Assembly (NCBI GenBank): GCA_030015575.1
Contig: JASDDO010000018.1
Coordinates: 226,533,138-226,597,137, forward strand
DNA length: 64,000 nt
Direction: 5' to 3'
Source of the DNA: Agapanthus africanus
Lineage: Eukaryota; Streptophyta; Magnoliopsida; Asparagales; Amaryllidaceae
Below are positions 1 through 13,500 of the stretch, piece by piece. The notes under the pieces are model-generated. The model made no database searches. It worked only from the letters and a program-made list of their open reading frames with translations, and was not told the DNA's origin. The stretch's first letter is position 1. The number at the start of each line of letters is the position of its first letter. Made by a program: the position numbers and the translations under genes.

Positions 1-2387
1 GACAATGCCTGTGACTGACATTCAGTCAACCTTACTACCCTGGAACCATTCCATTGATTCTCCCTAGGATCAATTGATACCTTCTCACTGCTACTAGTGA
101 GAATCCTAACATCCAATTAGATCTGTCTCATAGATATAAAACCTAGGATTTAGGAGGTATCACTTTGATGCTATATGGAGAATCCATGTGATAAGAGGGG
201 ATTGACCGTGCGTAGCATAGGAAACTCTTTTCCTATCAAGGGTATGTTGTCCACGTACAATACGAGGATGACCACCGTACTCTCTACTAGCCTTTTGTAT
301 ATACAAAGTTCATCTACTATTTTGATGAAGTCAAACTCTTTGACTACCACATCAAAACAGATGTTCCAACTCCGCGATGCCAGCTTTATTACACAAAGCA
401 TCTCGCACATGTTTCCGCTGCTCCCAGTGTCTACGAAGCTATCTGGCTGCGTTCTTATAAACGCTCTCTTCTAAATCAATATTTAGAAAAGGAGTCATGA
501 TACCCAACCACCAGATATCGCAGTTATGGTATGCAGCAATGGCAAGTAGGATCCGGATGGACTTAAGCATAGCCACTGGAAAAGGTTTCATCTTTATCCA
601 TACCTGGTTGATAAAGAGAACCTTTAACATGTCTAGCTTGGAAAGTCTCAATTTTTCCATCTACACCAAGTAATCTTCTCAAGATAACATTCTCCTGATA
701 GGGATTTAACCCTTCATATTTAGCAACCAAAGTCCATACTTTGTTGGTGTACATGGATTCCATCTCAGATCGCTAAGCATCTAGCCATTCTTACAGAGTC
801 CCTACTCTTGATGGCCTGCTCGAAACTAATTGGGTCATCATCTCATGATGCATTCCTCACTACCACTGTCACCGAGAAACCGAAGTATCTCTCAGGCGGA
901 TGAGGAACCCTACCAGATCGGCGGAGAGGCTGAGGCTCGTCGGGGACTATAGAATTCTTTGGTTCTGTCAAATCATCAGCTGTAGTTTGTATAGCTGGAA
1001 ATCCTTCCAGTTCTACAGAACTGACCTTGCTTTGATCTTGTCCGGATTTTTCTTTTGACATAGGCCGGACAACCCCAAATCTTAACTTTCTTAAGAGATG
1101 GGCTCTTCCCATACCATATCTCATATGGAGTGGTAGGCACTGATTTGATTCGAACCCAATTCAATAGGTATGCAGCTTCTCAAGTGCATAAGCCCCAAAA
1201 AGAAACAGGTAACTCAGTAATACTCATCATAGAGCACACCATATCTAATATGGTGCGATTGCTCCGCCCCGATACACCGTTGTGCTGTGGTGTATTCAGA
1301 GGAGTAATACTGAGAGAGAATCTCATTCTCCTTTAGAATAGTCCAGGAATTCTATGCACAAGTATTCTCCTCCCTGATCTCATCATAGGACATAATACTT
1401 ATACCCGTTTTGGTTCTCTACTTCTATCTTATATTCTTTGAATTTCTCAAAAGCTTCAGACATGTGTTTCAATAGGAACATGTGTCCGAATCTAGAGAGA
1501 TCATTAATGAATGTAATGAAGTACAAAGAACCAGTCCTGGCATATGTAGACCGGGGGCCTTCATACATCACTATGTATCAGCCCCAAAAGTTTACTAACT
1601 CTTTCTCAGTTTCTAATAAACAGAGCTGTGGTCATCTTATCTTTGTGACATGACCGGCAAGTTTCACAAGATGTAAATTCAAACAGATTTAAATATGCAT
1701 CTAAATATAACTTAGCTTGTCGGGTCACATTGATATGACCTAGTCTACAATGCCTCAAGAAGGATCCGTTCATTTCTGAACTCTTCCTCTTGTGTGTGTT
1801 CTTTATACTAAGAACTGTAGTTTGATTTAGAACGTCAATGCTTTTGGATAATGTACCTGAACCGATCAACTCTTGATATAGGAAATGTTTAAAACATTAT
1901 CCAACAATACAAAATTATATCCTTTCTTTACTAATAAAGAGACTGATATGATGTTGTATATCAGGTTCGGTATCTAATAACATTCGTTCAGAATCAATGT
2001 ATTCTGGTAATATAGGGTGATAGTGACCAACAGACTTGGCTGCAACACTTGCACCGTTTCTATCTCATGAAATATATCACCCGTTCTCAGTTCTTTACCT
2101 ATCTGTAGCCCATGTAACAGATTACATATGCGGGATCCTAATCCGGTATAACATACCCAGGATGTAAAGAATACTGAGAAATAGTTATGTGTAATGAACA
2201 CACCCGAAGAAGATGCATCAGCATGCACTTTCTTTGTTCGGGCAGCACGGGAATTCTGGTAATCCCCAATTTCCTGCTCCGTCTTATAACAATTATAAGT
2301 TGGAGAGGGACCAACATTCCCCAGCTCTGTATAACAAGCGGGCTCGGTCAATACATCCATATTATTATCTTGATTAAGGCGTGACAT
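1..2387 (-). pseudogene. Copia pol remnant (protease start to reverse transcriptase)
   Basis: Scattered minus-strand frames align piece by piece with the pol of copy C. They include the N-terminal stretch with MSRLNQDNNMDVLTEPACYT (from 2387), the remnant CRLGHIN zinc motif near 1750, an integrase part around 1383-1571, the linker with QPLRRSGRVPHPPERYFGF near 900, and reverse transcriptase pieces at 171-763 including a degenerate LYVDNIPLIG where YVDD should stand. Frameshifts, stops and small deletions separate the pieces, so no functional protein is possible. There is no gag domain upstream of the N-terminus. The family assignment is firm and the exact lesion list is not. Confidence 0.88.
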
Positions 2388-2830
2388 GGTCGCTACCTGG
2401 AGAGAGAGAGAAAAAAACACTCTGCCTGCGCTCTTGCATGATTGGATTGGTTTTATATTTTATCTAATCAGGATGGCTCCCACTGTTTTTATTAAATCTT
2501 CCTTCAAACCTTAAAAGGAAAGACTAGCCGAAATTAATTACACTCTACAAGTTTGCCAATCTTTCATCCAGGCCAGTGCCGGTACTTTGAAGGAGGTTCC
2601 CCGTGCTTTCGCACGGACCTAATAAAAATAAACCTCGTTTTCCCAGGGGCGTAACCCCGTTACCACCTTTTTAGACACCTACTTGATCGGCTAATTGTAA
2701 AGTGAAAAACTCTCCCAGGAGTAACAATTACTCGCAGTGGGTATCAGGATCCAACTATCATATAGAAGGTATGCAATATCATTGCAAATTTCAACACTTG
2801 AAACTCCCGATAAAGGTTTTTACCCCTAGC

Positions 2831-3036
2831 GCTTATGACCTTAACTATGGTCAACAAATTATAAGCACTAGTTAAGTTCTACCCGTTATTTCGTGATTAA
2901 TTAGACCCACACTCATGACCCTTAACTAAGGTCAACAAAGTCACGCGACTGTCCTAACTAATCGCATCATATGCGGTGTAGGAAGACATCACTTAGCTAC
3001 CGTACACTGTGCCTTAACTATGGTCAACAAACACAG
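2831..3036 (-). repeat. Row of three hairpins with a CCTT/AAGG core (copy A)
   Basis: Three imperfect inverted repeats lie about 85 bases apart. The first pairs GCTTAT with ATAAGC and inner GACC with GGTC. The second pairs TGAC with GTCA and CCTT with AAGG. The third pairs CTGTG with CACAG. All three carry the single-stranded motif TCAACAA on the 3' side (plus-strand reading). The same row is present in copies C, D and D'. Confidence 0.75.
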
Positions 3037-3177
3037 CACGAATACTAAGTACTCTACTTCCTAAAATGACGGAGGGTTGCTGCTGGTTTTTAAGAAAACC
3101 TTTAACGCTTTGAACTTGATCTCGTTGCGGAATCAAATGGTTTAAAATGGAGAGTTTTTGAGGCTTTTGCTAGTTTC

Positions 3178-3416
3178 GCTAAAGAGGTCACTCCCGATGA
3201 AAGGATCTCGGCTCTTTTCTCGTCGAATGAGGTGCAGGATATTCGTAATACCACTATGCAAAGCAAAAACTAGAGAAGCAGTCAAAAGACAAACCGAAGG
3301 TTGTAGCATCTGCTAGTTATTGCTAAAGAGGTCACTCCCGGTGAAGGGATCTCGGCTCTTTCCTTATCGAATAAGCTGCTGGATGTTCTATAAGGAACAC
3401 CGCTATGCAAAGCAAC
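3178..3416 (-). repeat. Tandem pair of three-stem modules (copy A)
   Basis: Two units (about 3178-3266 and 3322-3416), each with three consecutive inverted repeats: AAAGAG/CTCTTT enclosing TCCC/GGGA, then a short stem (CTTAT/ATAAG in unit 2, CTCGT/ATGAG in unit 1), then a stem closed by TGC/GCA just before CAAAGCAA. In unit 1 the inner stem is damaged (TCCCGATGAAAGGAT). Confidence 0.8.
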
Positions 3417-5299
3417 AACTAGAGCTACCTAATTTTTTTTTTGAAATTCGATTCCACAACATCATTTAGGTTTATTTTTCTTTCATTAATCTCATTAATG
3501 AATGTCCCATCATTTAAGTCCACCTAAACATCAAAGATAAATACAACGTACGCTTATGCCATCCGCATTCGCTTCGATGTCCCGTCAAGCACCGTTAGGT
3601 TAGGTAACTAACGGCATAGCGGGGCAGGGCTAGTGCGGGTGTAAAACATAAGCAACGTCTATATAATATATCATATATACTATATACAATATCTATCTGA
3701 ACATATCACATGATCACATCACAGATAACGCTGCAGAAAACAACATATGAAATATTGGATATACTAGGACGTCCGCATTTTATTTTGAGCCTGTATAAAA
3801 CAGGGATTCCACGGTCGTGATGAATAGCCAATCCCATACCCCTAGACCCCTACGAGAGCGGCAAGAAACCATACCAATTCTAGAGTTAGGAGATCCGGAC
3901 TCGACTCCCCGAGATGGTCTCCCACTGGACCCTGGAACCCGGTTACTTGTGCTCCCCGCCTTGGGTCTATCCTATTGCGGAAAAGTAAATAATATACAAT
4001 GGTGACATCATCCTCAGCCCGGAAGTGCCCCAATAAAAGAATATTACATACAAGTTTTTACATGAATGGAAATGAAAAACACTCATCTCACATAAAAAGC
4101 CCCGGCTATTCAAACACGACGATCCAACATAACATATCCAGCAACACATAACATCACATATCATCAACGTAAGTAAATATGCGTATCCCAATTGTCGTTG
4201 ATGTATAGCAACGAAACCGGCGATACACCACATATTACACTTACGGTCGCAGAAAAGAAAGCGTAAAACTACAACAGTTGGAATCCGTAACCTCCTTAGA
4301 CATCGCATGCCTAACCAAATGAATTCCTTAGACATCTCATGCCTAAAAATTATAAACCCCGCATTTTAGTCTCGATATTGAAAACACTTTCCAATAATCA
4401 GTCGGGCAATTCAACAAGATTCCCGACATCCTAATCGAACGCTCGTCGCAAACTTTAGTAGACGGCCGCACCCGCGGATGCCGTCGACGAAGTGCACTAC
4501 GGCGGAACACCGCTGCCGCGAGCACCCGAACGGATGCTTTTGACGACGGGGTTCTCCTACATTCACTTGGTCGGGGCTATGGAGCATGGCTATCCATTAA
4601 GTTTACCCGGCGAGTATCCGCTTACTCTACGTGATTGCAACGGACTTTTGATGACATCAAAATCCCGTGGCAACCGATCAAATAAGACTAAAGTGCTAGA
4701 TTTATAACATTCAAATTAGTTATCTCATAACTACATGTGGATTCCAAATATTGTATCACATTCCAGATAAATATACAATGTTAAACTTTCCGATCGAATA
4801 AAGAAACACCCAAGATTTCCCAAATAGCTCAACACTTGAGCGGAGTTCAAAAATTATCCATCATATGCCACAGTACCAATGGTCCAGCCGTAGAAGGGTC
4901 AAGCCAACGCCTCACATGTGGCAACGCCGTATTGCCCCAAACCCTAAGGTTCAGATGCAGTTCAAGAGGGTCACATAATCGAGTTAAGGTTTGTTGTCTA
5001 CTAGAGGGTCCATCGTGTTACTTGCACGACATAGAACGTTCTTAAACTACAGAAATATCCAATACTTAGAAATTTTTCTGCAGGGGAAAAAGTGAGTTAT
5101 TTATATCCGTTCGAACTTTTTAACACGTTCTAAAATTATCCGGAATAACTTAAACGAAGTTAAATTATCCGATCGAATCAACGAGTCCCCAATACAACCC
5201 AGAAAACTCAACACTTGAGTATAAATTAAAAATTCCCATAAATCTCAGAAAATTCATACAGAAGTTATTGTGTAAAAAGCGCACCATAAACGCACTGTG

Positions 5300-5350
5300 G
5301 CGCCGCGGAACCGCCGCGGAAGGCATGTTCGTGCCGCGGTTCCGCGGCGC
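5300..5350 (-). repeat. GC-rich hairpin downstream of primer site (copy A)
   Basis: A perfect 15-base stem, GCGCCGCGGAACCGC against GCGGTTCCGCGGCGC, encloses a roughly 21-base loop that itself contains short pairings. It lies about 185 bases downstream of the primer site. A hairpin of different sequence sits at nearly the same distance in C, D and D'. Confidence 0.85.
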
Positions 5351-5534
5351 TTTAAGCGTATTACTGGATCATTTTTCACACAAGGCCTTAGAATTCCCTG
5401 CTGATTTTTTTGACCATTTTTAATTCACAAAAAATCACAATTTTAAAAAAATGTCCAGAGAAGGGTTTAATCGGGGTTATACGGGTTCGATCGGACTTTT
5501 AATTTCGTCTAGACTTCGCCTAAAGCTCTAGCTT

Positions 5535-5547
5535 GGCACTGATAGCA
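5535..5547 (-). promoter_or_regulatory. Primer-binding site, decayed (initiator tRNA-Met type)
   Basis: The minus-strand reading TGCTATCAGTGCC differs at two positions from TGGTATCAGAGCC, the complement of the plant initiator tRNA-Met 3' end seen in copies C, D and D'. It lies one base inside the LTR edge. Confidence 0.75.
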
Positions 5548-5548
5548 C

Positions 5549-7754
5549 TGTAGGGTTCCTAGGCACACTAACAAGGTTCTACAAGGCATCTACCATGCCA
5601 AAATCAAATTTTTATGAGCCGAACAACCCTAAGCAAGATCGTATACTAGAGATTAGGCGAAACTAATAGCAAGTAAACAACTTTACTTCTAAGGGTTAGG
5701 GATTACAACCTTTGTAGATCCGGTCCTTCACTTCTAAAGCTCCGTGTTGACGTCCTTTCGCTGCGATCATCGAGATCCCGGACTCTTGTGACGGTTTCCT
5801 CGGAGAAATGAACGGGCTAGCTCGTTGACTTCGAGGCCGAAGATGATCTACGTCGAGAAGACTCAAACTCAAGCTCCATCTTCATTAGGTCATGAACTTT
5901 GTGAAGAGAACAACCTAAACTAAATGGCAAGTAGTAGAGGATGATGAAATAGGAAGTGGGTTCACTTTGGATTTGGATTTCTCACTCTATTTCTTCACTT
6001 GAAAATTTCTAGCAAGCTTTTCTTCTTCTTGAAGAAGAAGAAGATGAAAGAAAATGAATAATGATTTATCTAAAAAGAATAATCAAGTGAAGTCTATCAT
6101 AATACAACCATGGGTGAGTTACCCTTTGTAGAGACTAAACTATAGTTTAAGTTAATGGTTTGGTTAACAAAAAAAATCTTATGCAAAACAAAATGAGTGG
6201 ACTTTGTCAAAAATGCTTAAAAACTTCATGAAGCTTCAATCCAAGACAAAGAAAGCCACCATTTTGTTTTACCAAAATAAATAAAAACCTAAACCATTAT
6301 CTTAAATATGGTGTAAGTCATACACACACCCAAGTTTGCATGTCTCATCAATCATGATACAAACTAGTGCACAAACATATATCACATATACAACTTGTGC
6401 ACATCAAGTGAGAAAATCAATATTAAGTGAACCAATACTAGTTAATGTAAAGTAATATATCAAATATATAATTATACATTAAATTATTAAATCAACACTT
6501 GATTTAATGATCCGGTCATATCGCATATAACCGACTAATATCTAGTGTATCAATATATCGAATCAACACTTGATTCGGTAACCCGGCTATATCTCATATA
6601 ACCGACCGATGATACAAATTGCTAGAATAGAATAAAGTATCATATACTGGTATTATTCTCGGTCACGCACATATCTCATACGCGCTCCTATTTCGTTTCG
6701 CATGAGCCTGGAAACCTCTGTGTAGGACTCTAAAGATTCGTCAATACGCCGGCAGTAGGTGGTGATCATATCAATCACCCACAAGCCGCAAGCCGTCTGC
6801 TAAACGTAACGGCCACCCGGGTATTGAGCGATCAGAAGATCAACGAGCAAGCCTGCTCACACTCCTGCGAATCCAATCAGTAACACTTACCGCACAGTCC
6901 GGTCTGTTCGTCTGATATGTCGCATATCTCGTCTAGGGGTGGTAAACGTTACACCCCAATAGCTTGATAAGTCATACCGATGTAAGGTCCATAACAAGCA
7001 TGAAACTACTGATAACACTTACCAGTAAATCACTGCAACCCTGGCCAGGGATTTCCAGTTATGTCCAGTCGAGCATAGCGCAACATCAACCCCCAATATC
7101 GGGAGAGACGAATCCCCTCCTATCGCTCATTGCCTCCATGTGAATCGGGACTGTACCCAAAAACCACCTGTTTGCACGACTCAATAGAGCTGTGGTAGGG
7201 TGGAAATCAAAGCACACTGGGAGACACACAAGACTTTATGACGATCTCGGGTCAACAGACTAAGCTGTACCAGTGTCACCAGAGAACTGCCATCTGACGT
7301 AAGGTATAATACCATCTGGGAGTTCTCGGCGAGTCCGTTCAGTGTACCCAGTCTTCACTGAGCACCCGCATACCATCTCTGATGTCAAACACCAATGGAT
7401 ATGGGATCATCCATCGCCCATCACATGGGCTGAGAAGATATACGCTAGTCTACTCTTGAATATCGATGCCCCGTATCGATATTCCCACGACTAGGAACAT
7501 TGAAGGATGTACTCATAGACTACCCAGGCCCCACTAGTATGATCTACATCATAGTCCTGCAAGTCGAGTACACATCCTAAGGGCTTTATCAACATGTAAC
7601 AGAGAGACAGTAAGTATACATGTTAAGATAAAGAGCAACCAGATAGCGTTCTATCATGTCGAGCAAGAAAGTCCTACCTATATATGTCCCAGCATCCACT
7701 ACAATATACATCTCATGTACAGTAATGACTTCTAGGGCATACATATAACTAACA
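5549..7754 (-). repeat. 5' LTR of Copia copy A
   Basis: 2,206 bp, beginning TGTAGGGTTCCTAGG and ending CATATAACTAACA in plus-strand reading (TG...CA termini). Similar along its whole length to the LTRs of copy C. It contains several internal palindromes, such as AATCAACACTTGATT near 6490-6580 and CGGTCATATCGCATATAACCG-like repeats. Small frames inside it are not genes. Confidence 0.92.
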
Positions 7755-8283
7755 ATATCGACACGACTTATCAAGCTACTGGGGTCTGACGTTTACCATC
7801 CCTAGGCGAGATATGCGACATATCTGATGAAGAGACCGGACTGTACGGGAGTGTTACTGACTGGATTCACAGGATAATGTACAGGCTTGCTTGTTGATCT
7901 TCTGAGCGCTTAATACCTGGGTGGCTATTACGTTTAGCTGACCTCTTGCAGCTTGTGGGTGTTTGATATTATCATCAGCTACTGCCGGCGTATTGACGAT
8001 TCTTTAGAATCCAATACAGAGATTTCTTGGCTCAGGCAAAACGGAGTAGGGGAACATATATGATATGTGCGGCACTGAGAACAATACGAGTATGTGATAC
8101 CGTATTAGATTCTCGCGATATGAGATATCGGCCGGGTATATGTGATATAGCCGGGTCATCGGATCAAGTGTTGATTCGATGAACTGATACAGATTATATT
8201 ATTCGGTTATTTCTGAAATAGCCGGATTATCGGATCACGTGTTGATTTGATAATTTAATTTATAATTATATATTTGATATATT
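7755..8283 (+). mobile_element. LTR B, left visible fragment (plus orientation)
   Basis: This stretch is the reverse complement of about 6440-6995 within the copy A LTR, so it is an LTR of the same family in plus orientation. Its upstream part is missing because A inserted at its left edge, and its downstream part resumes at 29293 on the other side of copy C. It marks the oldest layer of the local nest. Confidence 0.85.
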
Positions 8284-10505
8284 TGTAGGGTTCCTAGGCA
8301 CTCACAAGAGGTCTTACAAGGCATCAACCATGCTAATTTCAAAAATTATCGGTGCCGAGAAACCCTAATACGGATCGTCGACTAGAATTCTAGACGAAAC
8401 ATTAAACTAGTTAACGACTTAACTAAAGGAGAGAGGCTACAACCTTTGTAGATCCGTTTCTCCACTTCCTTAGCTCCACGTAGGCGTCCTCTCGCTGTCC
8501 ATCTCGAATCCCGAACTCAATCGTCGGCTTCATCGGAGAAATGGGCGGGCTCGGTCGTTGGCTTCGTACCGAAGATGATCTACGTCGAGGCACACAAGTT
8601 CAAGCTCCAACTTCGCCAAGTTGTGAAACTTATGAAGAAAACACCCAAAACCACTTGGCAAGAGGTAGAGGATGAAGAAATAGGAGGTGGGTTCACTTTA
8701 GAATTGGATTTCTCACTCTTTAGCTCAAGGTGCCATTAATGGTGTCAAGCTTTTTCTTTGAAAAAGAAGAAGAAGATGAAGATAGAATATGATAAGTGTT
8801 AGATTAAAAATGAGAATAATATCATTACTTATCATATACTAACCATGGTGAAGTGTAGAGAGCAAACTAAGGTTAGGTGCATGGTTGGGTTAAGAGAAGA
8901 AAACAAAAAATGGTCAATTATTCAACTCTTCATGAAGCTTCATGAAAGAAACAAATAAAGCCACCATTTTTCATTTCCTTTCCAAAATGAATAATCAATA
9001 TAAATAAATGAACAAGTAAATAAAATGCTAACCATTCATATAACCATGGTTTAATCTTTACACAAGCACAAGTTAACATGTATCATCAAACATGATACAA
9101 ACATGTGTACACAAAAATATATCACATATACAATGTGCACATCAATTGAGAAAATCCTTTTAAAATGAACCAATACTAGTTAATGCAAAGTAATATATCA
9201 AATATATATAATTATACATCAAATCATTAAATCAACACTTGATTCAATGATCCGGTCATGTCGCACATAACCGACTAGTATACAATGCATCGACTTATCG
9301 AATCAATCTTTGATTCGATAACTAGGTTATATCGCATATAACCAATCAAAACATTCATCGCGAGAATGAAATACGGTATCACATACACACATTATTCTCG
9401 GTCCTGCACATATCTCATATGCGCTCCTATTTCGTTTCGCTTGAGCCAGGAAACCTCTGTGTAGGACTCTAAAGACTCGTCAATACGCCGGTAGCAGATG
9501 ATGATCATATCAAGCACCCACAAGCCGCAAGCGGTCTGCTAAACGTAACGGCTATCCGGGTATTGAACAATCAAAAGATCGACGAGCAAGCCCGCTCACA
9601 CTCCTGTGAATCCAACCAGTAACACTTACCGTACAGTCCGGTCTTTTCGCCTGATATGTCTAATATCAAGTCTAGGGGTGGTAAACGTCAGACCCCAATA
9701 ACCGATAAGTCGTGCCGATGTGAGGCTCATAACGGGTCGAGAAACTACTGGTAACACTTACCAGCAAATCTCTGATCAGCCCTGGCCAGGGACTTCCCTA
9801 TTACGGCCAATCGAGCACAGCGCAACATCAACTCCCAATACCGGGAGAGACGAAACCCCTCATATCGCTCATTGCCTCCATGTGACTCGGGACTGTACCC
9901 AAAGACCACCGTTTTGCACGCCCTCATGGACGTGGTAAGGTGGAGATCAAAGCACAGTGGGAATCACACATGACTCTATGACGATCTCGGGTCTACAGAC
10001 TAACCTGCACAAGTGTTACCTGAGAACTGCCATCTGACGTGAGGTATAATACCATCTGGGAGTTCTCGGCGAGTCCGTCCAGTGTACCCAGTCTCCACTG
10101 AGCACCCGTATATCATCTCTGATGTCAAACACCAATGGATATGGGATCATCCATCGTCCATCTCATGGGTCGAGAAGCGTATACGCTAGTCTACTCTGGT
10201 ATATCGATGCCCCGTCTCGATACACCCACGACTAGGGACCTTGAAGGATGTACCTATAGACTACCATGTCCCCACTAGTATGATCCGTATCATAGTCCAG
10301 GTAGTCAAGTACAAATCCTAAGGGCTTTACCAACATGTAACTATAAGACAGTTTAAAGAGACTAGTGTACATGTTAAGATAAAGAGTAACCAGATAGCAT
10401 ACTATCATATCGAGCAAGAAAGTCATCTCTATATATGTCCAAGCATCCAATATAATATACATCATTTGTACAATACTGGCCTCTAGGGCATACATACAAC
10501 TAACA
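8284..10505 (-). repeat. 3' LTR of Copia copy C
   Basis: TGTAGGGTTCCTAGG...CATACAACTAACA, 2,222 bp, bounded by the ATATT duplication on the left and by the polypurine tract on the right. Its partner is 27064-29287. Confidence 0.95.
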
Positions 10506-10519
10506 ATCTCTTACTTTCA
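10506..10519 (-). promoter_or_regulatory. Polypurine tract of copy C
   Basis: The minus-strand reading is GAAAGTAAGAGAT immediately before the LTR start TGTTAGTTG. This is the plus-strand DNA priming site. The pol stop codon abuts it, so there is no 3' untranslated gap. Confidence 0.85.
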
Positions 10520-13500
10520 CTAGGGCCAGCTGCTGTAGTATCGCATACCGAGCATCCCGAAGAGTCTCTCAAACTGTATCTGGGGAATGGCCTTCGTGAG
10601 TGGATCCGCCGTGTTGTTCTTCGTGTCAACCCTCCTGACCTCGATCTCCCGGCGATCAACTATCTCCCGGATCAGGTGATACCGCCTCAGAATATGCCTG
10701 GATCGCTGATGGGACCTGGGTTCCTTGGCCAAAGCCACTGCTCTATTGTTATCGCAATACAAAGGTATTGGATGCTCAATGGATGGAACCACACCAAGTT
10801 CAGTAATGAACTTCTTGATCCAGACAGCCTCTTTAGCAGCATCTTTGGCAGCGATGTATTCAGCCTCTATCGTCGAGTCTGCCACGGTTTCCTGCTTGGA
10901 ACTCTTCCAGCTAACCGCCCCTCCGTAAAGGGTAAAGACAAATCCCGACTGCGACTTAGAGTCGTCCTTATCACTCTGGAAGCTCGAATCGGTAAAGGAC
11001 TCCACTTGGAGTTCTCCATTACCATACACCAAGAGCATCTCTTTAGTCCTTCGTAAGTACTTGAGAATGCTCTTCACTACTGTCCAGTGACTCTCTCCAG
11101 GATCAGCTTGATACCTGCTCACTATACTTAGTGAGTATGCTACATCGGGTCTGGTACATAGCATCGCATACATGATAGAGCCTACAGCCGAAGCATAGGG
11201 TATCCCTTGCATGCGAGCTCTCTCCAAATCAGTCTTGGGAGACATCTCTTTGGAGAGAGTGACTCCAGAGATCGTGGGCAAGTTCCCACGCTTGGATTCT
11301 TCCATACTAAACCTCTTTAGTATAGTGTCAATGTACCTGGATTGGGACAATCCCAATATCCATTTGGATCTATCTCTATAGATCCTTATTCCCAATATGC
11401 AGGAGGCATCACCAAGATCTTTCATTGAGAATCTTTGTGATAAGAAGAGCTTGACCGATTGCAGCATAGGAATATCATTTCCTATCAAGAGTATGTCGTC
11501 CACGTACCATACGAGGAAGACAACCTTACTCTCTGCCACCTTCTTGTAGATACAAGGTTCATCTGGGTTTTTGATGAAATCAAACTCTTTGATAACGACG
11601 TCAAAGCAGATGTTCCAACTCCGTGTTGCTTGCTTTAATCCATAAATGGATTTAAGCAGCTTGCACACCTTCCCGCTGCTCCCACTGTCTACGAAGCCCT
11701 CTGGCTGAGTCATGTACACGCACTCTTCTAAATCACCGTTTAGAAAGGCGGTCTTAACATCCATTTGCCAGATTTCGTAGTCATGATATGCAGCGATGGC
11801 AAGCATGATTCGGATGGATTTAAGCATAGCCACTGGAGAAAAGGTTTCGTCATAGTCCACACCTGGTCTTTGACGAAAACCTTTTGCAACAAGTTTAGCT
11901 TTGCAAGTCTCCACTTTCCCATCTACACCAAGTTTCTTCTTGAAGATCCACTTGCTCCCGATGGGTTTTACCCCTTCAGGAGCAACATCCAAAGTCCATA
12001 CTTTGTTGGTGTACATGGATTCCATCTCGGACCGTATAGCATCCAGCCATTTCACTGAGTCCCTACTCGTGATGGCCTGCCCGAAGCTAGTTGGGTCATC
12101 ATCCTCCATGATGCAATCCTCGCTCCCACCATCCATGAGAAAACCGTAGTATCTCTCAGGTTGGCGAGGAACCCTACTAGATCGGCGGAGAGGCTGAGGT
12201 TCATCGGGAGCTACTGAATCTTCTGGTTCCACTAAATTTTCAGTTACTGTTTGTGTATCTGGAACTTCTTCCAGCTCTACCACTTTGCCACTAATTTCTT
12301 TTTCAAGGAATTCCTTTTCTAAAAAGGTGGCATGTCGAGAAACAAACACTTTTTGTTCCTCTGCATGGTAGAAAAGATATCCATGTGAATGTTTGGGATA
12401 TCCCACAAACTAGCATAGAACTGACCGTGCCTCGAGTTTGTTCGGATTTTGCCTTTTGACATAGGCCGGGCAACCCCATATCTTAACTCGTTTAAGACAT
12501 GGTCTCTTCCCACTCCATATCTCATATGGTGTGGTAGGTACAGATTTAGTTGGAACTTGATTCAATAGGTATGCTGCTGTTTCCAGCGCATATCCCCAGA
12601 AGGAAATAGGTAACTCAGCTGTGCTCATCATAGAGCGCACCATATCTAATAGGGTGCGGTTCCTCCGTTCTGATACACCGTTGTGCGGTGGTGTATATAG
12701 AGGAGTCAGCTGAGAGAGAATCCCATTCTCTTTTAGGAAGTCCAGGAATTCATTGCTTAAGTATTCACCTCCTCGATCAGATCGTAGGATTTTAATACTT
12801 TTTCCGGTTTGGTTCTCAACTTCTTGCTTATATTCTCTAAATTTCTCAAAAGCTTCTGATTTGTGTTTCATCAGGAACACATACCCGAACCTAGAGAGAT
12901 CGTCAGTGAATGTAATGAAGTATGAAGAACCATCCCTGGCATGTGTAGACATAGGACCGCATACATCACTATGTATCAGTCCTAAGAGTTCAGTAACTCT
13001 TTCTCCGTGTCTCGTAAACGGAGTTTTAGTCATCTTGCCATTGAGACATGACTGGCAAGTGTCATAAGATAAAACTTCAAACGGATTTAAATATCCATCT
13101 TTATGAAACTTAGCTAGTCGTGTCGCATTGATGTGACCCAGTCTACAATGCCACAAGAAGGATTCGTTCAGTTCAGAACTCTTCCTCTTGTGTGTGTTTG
13201 TTATGCTCAGAACTGTTGATTGATTTAGAACATAAATGCCATTGCACAGCGTGCCTGATCCAACCAACTTTTGGTTATGGAGAATGTTCATAACATTATC
13301 CTGTAATACAAAATTATATCCCTCTTTACTCAACAAAGAAACCGATATAATGTTGCATATCAGGTTCGGCATGTAATAGCATTCGTTCAGAACCAATGTA
13401 TTACCAGTTGGTAATTGAAAGTGATATTCCCCGACAGTCTTAGCTGCAACAATTGCACCATTTCCAACTCTAATGCCTTTATCACCTTCTCCAATTTCTC

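Larger units (their letters stand above)
2388..5534 (-). other. Gag-less leader of Copia copy A
   Basis: About 3.1 kb between the primer site and pol. I found no gag-like protein and no CCHC knuckle. It carries the same ordered blocks as the leaders of C, D and D': a GC hairpin, a region that reads as a cysteine-rich 122-residue frame at 3967-4335 (probably incidental), a branched element near 3560-3640, the paired three-stem modules and the CCTT/AAGG hairpin row. A polypyrimidine tract followed by CAG sits just before the pol start, at about 2396-2418. Confidence 0.75.
1..7754 (-). mobile_element. Copia LTR retrotransposon, copy A (3' part outside window)
   Basis: This is a minus-strand Ty1/Copia element cut by the left window edge. 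Reading from high to low coordinates it has a 5' LTR (5549-7754), a decayed primer-binding site, a leader of about 3.1 kb without a gag frame, and a pol remnant that leaves the window in the reverse transcriptase region. Its plan and much of its sequence match copy C. The pol frame is broken many times, so this is an old, dead copy. The five bases after the LTR are ATATC; the matching target duplication would lie outside the window. Confidence 0.9.
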
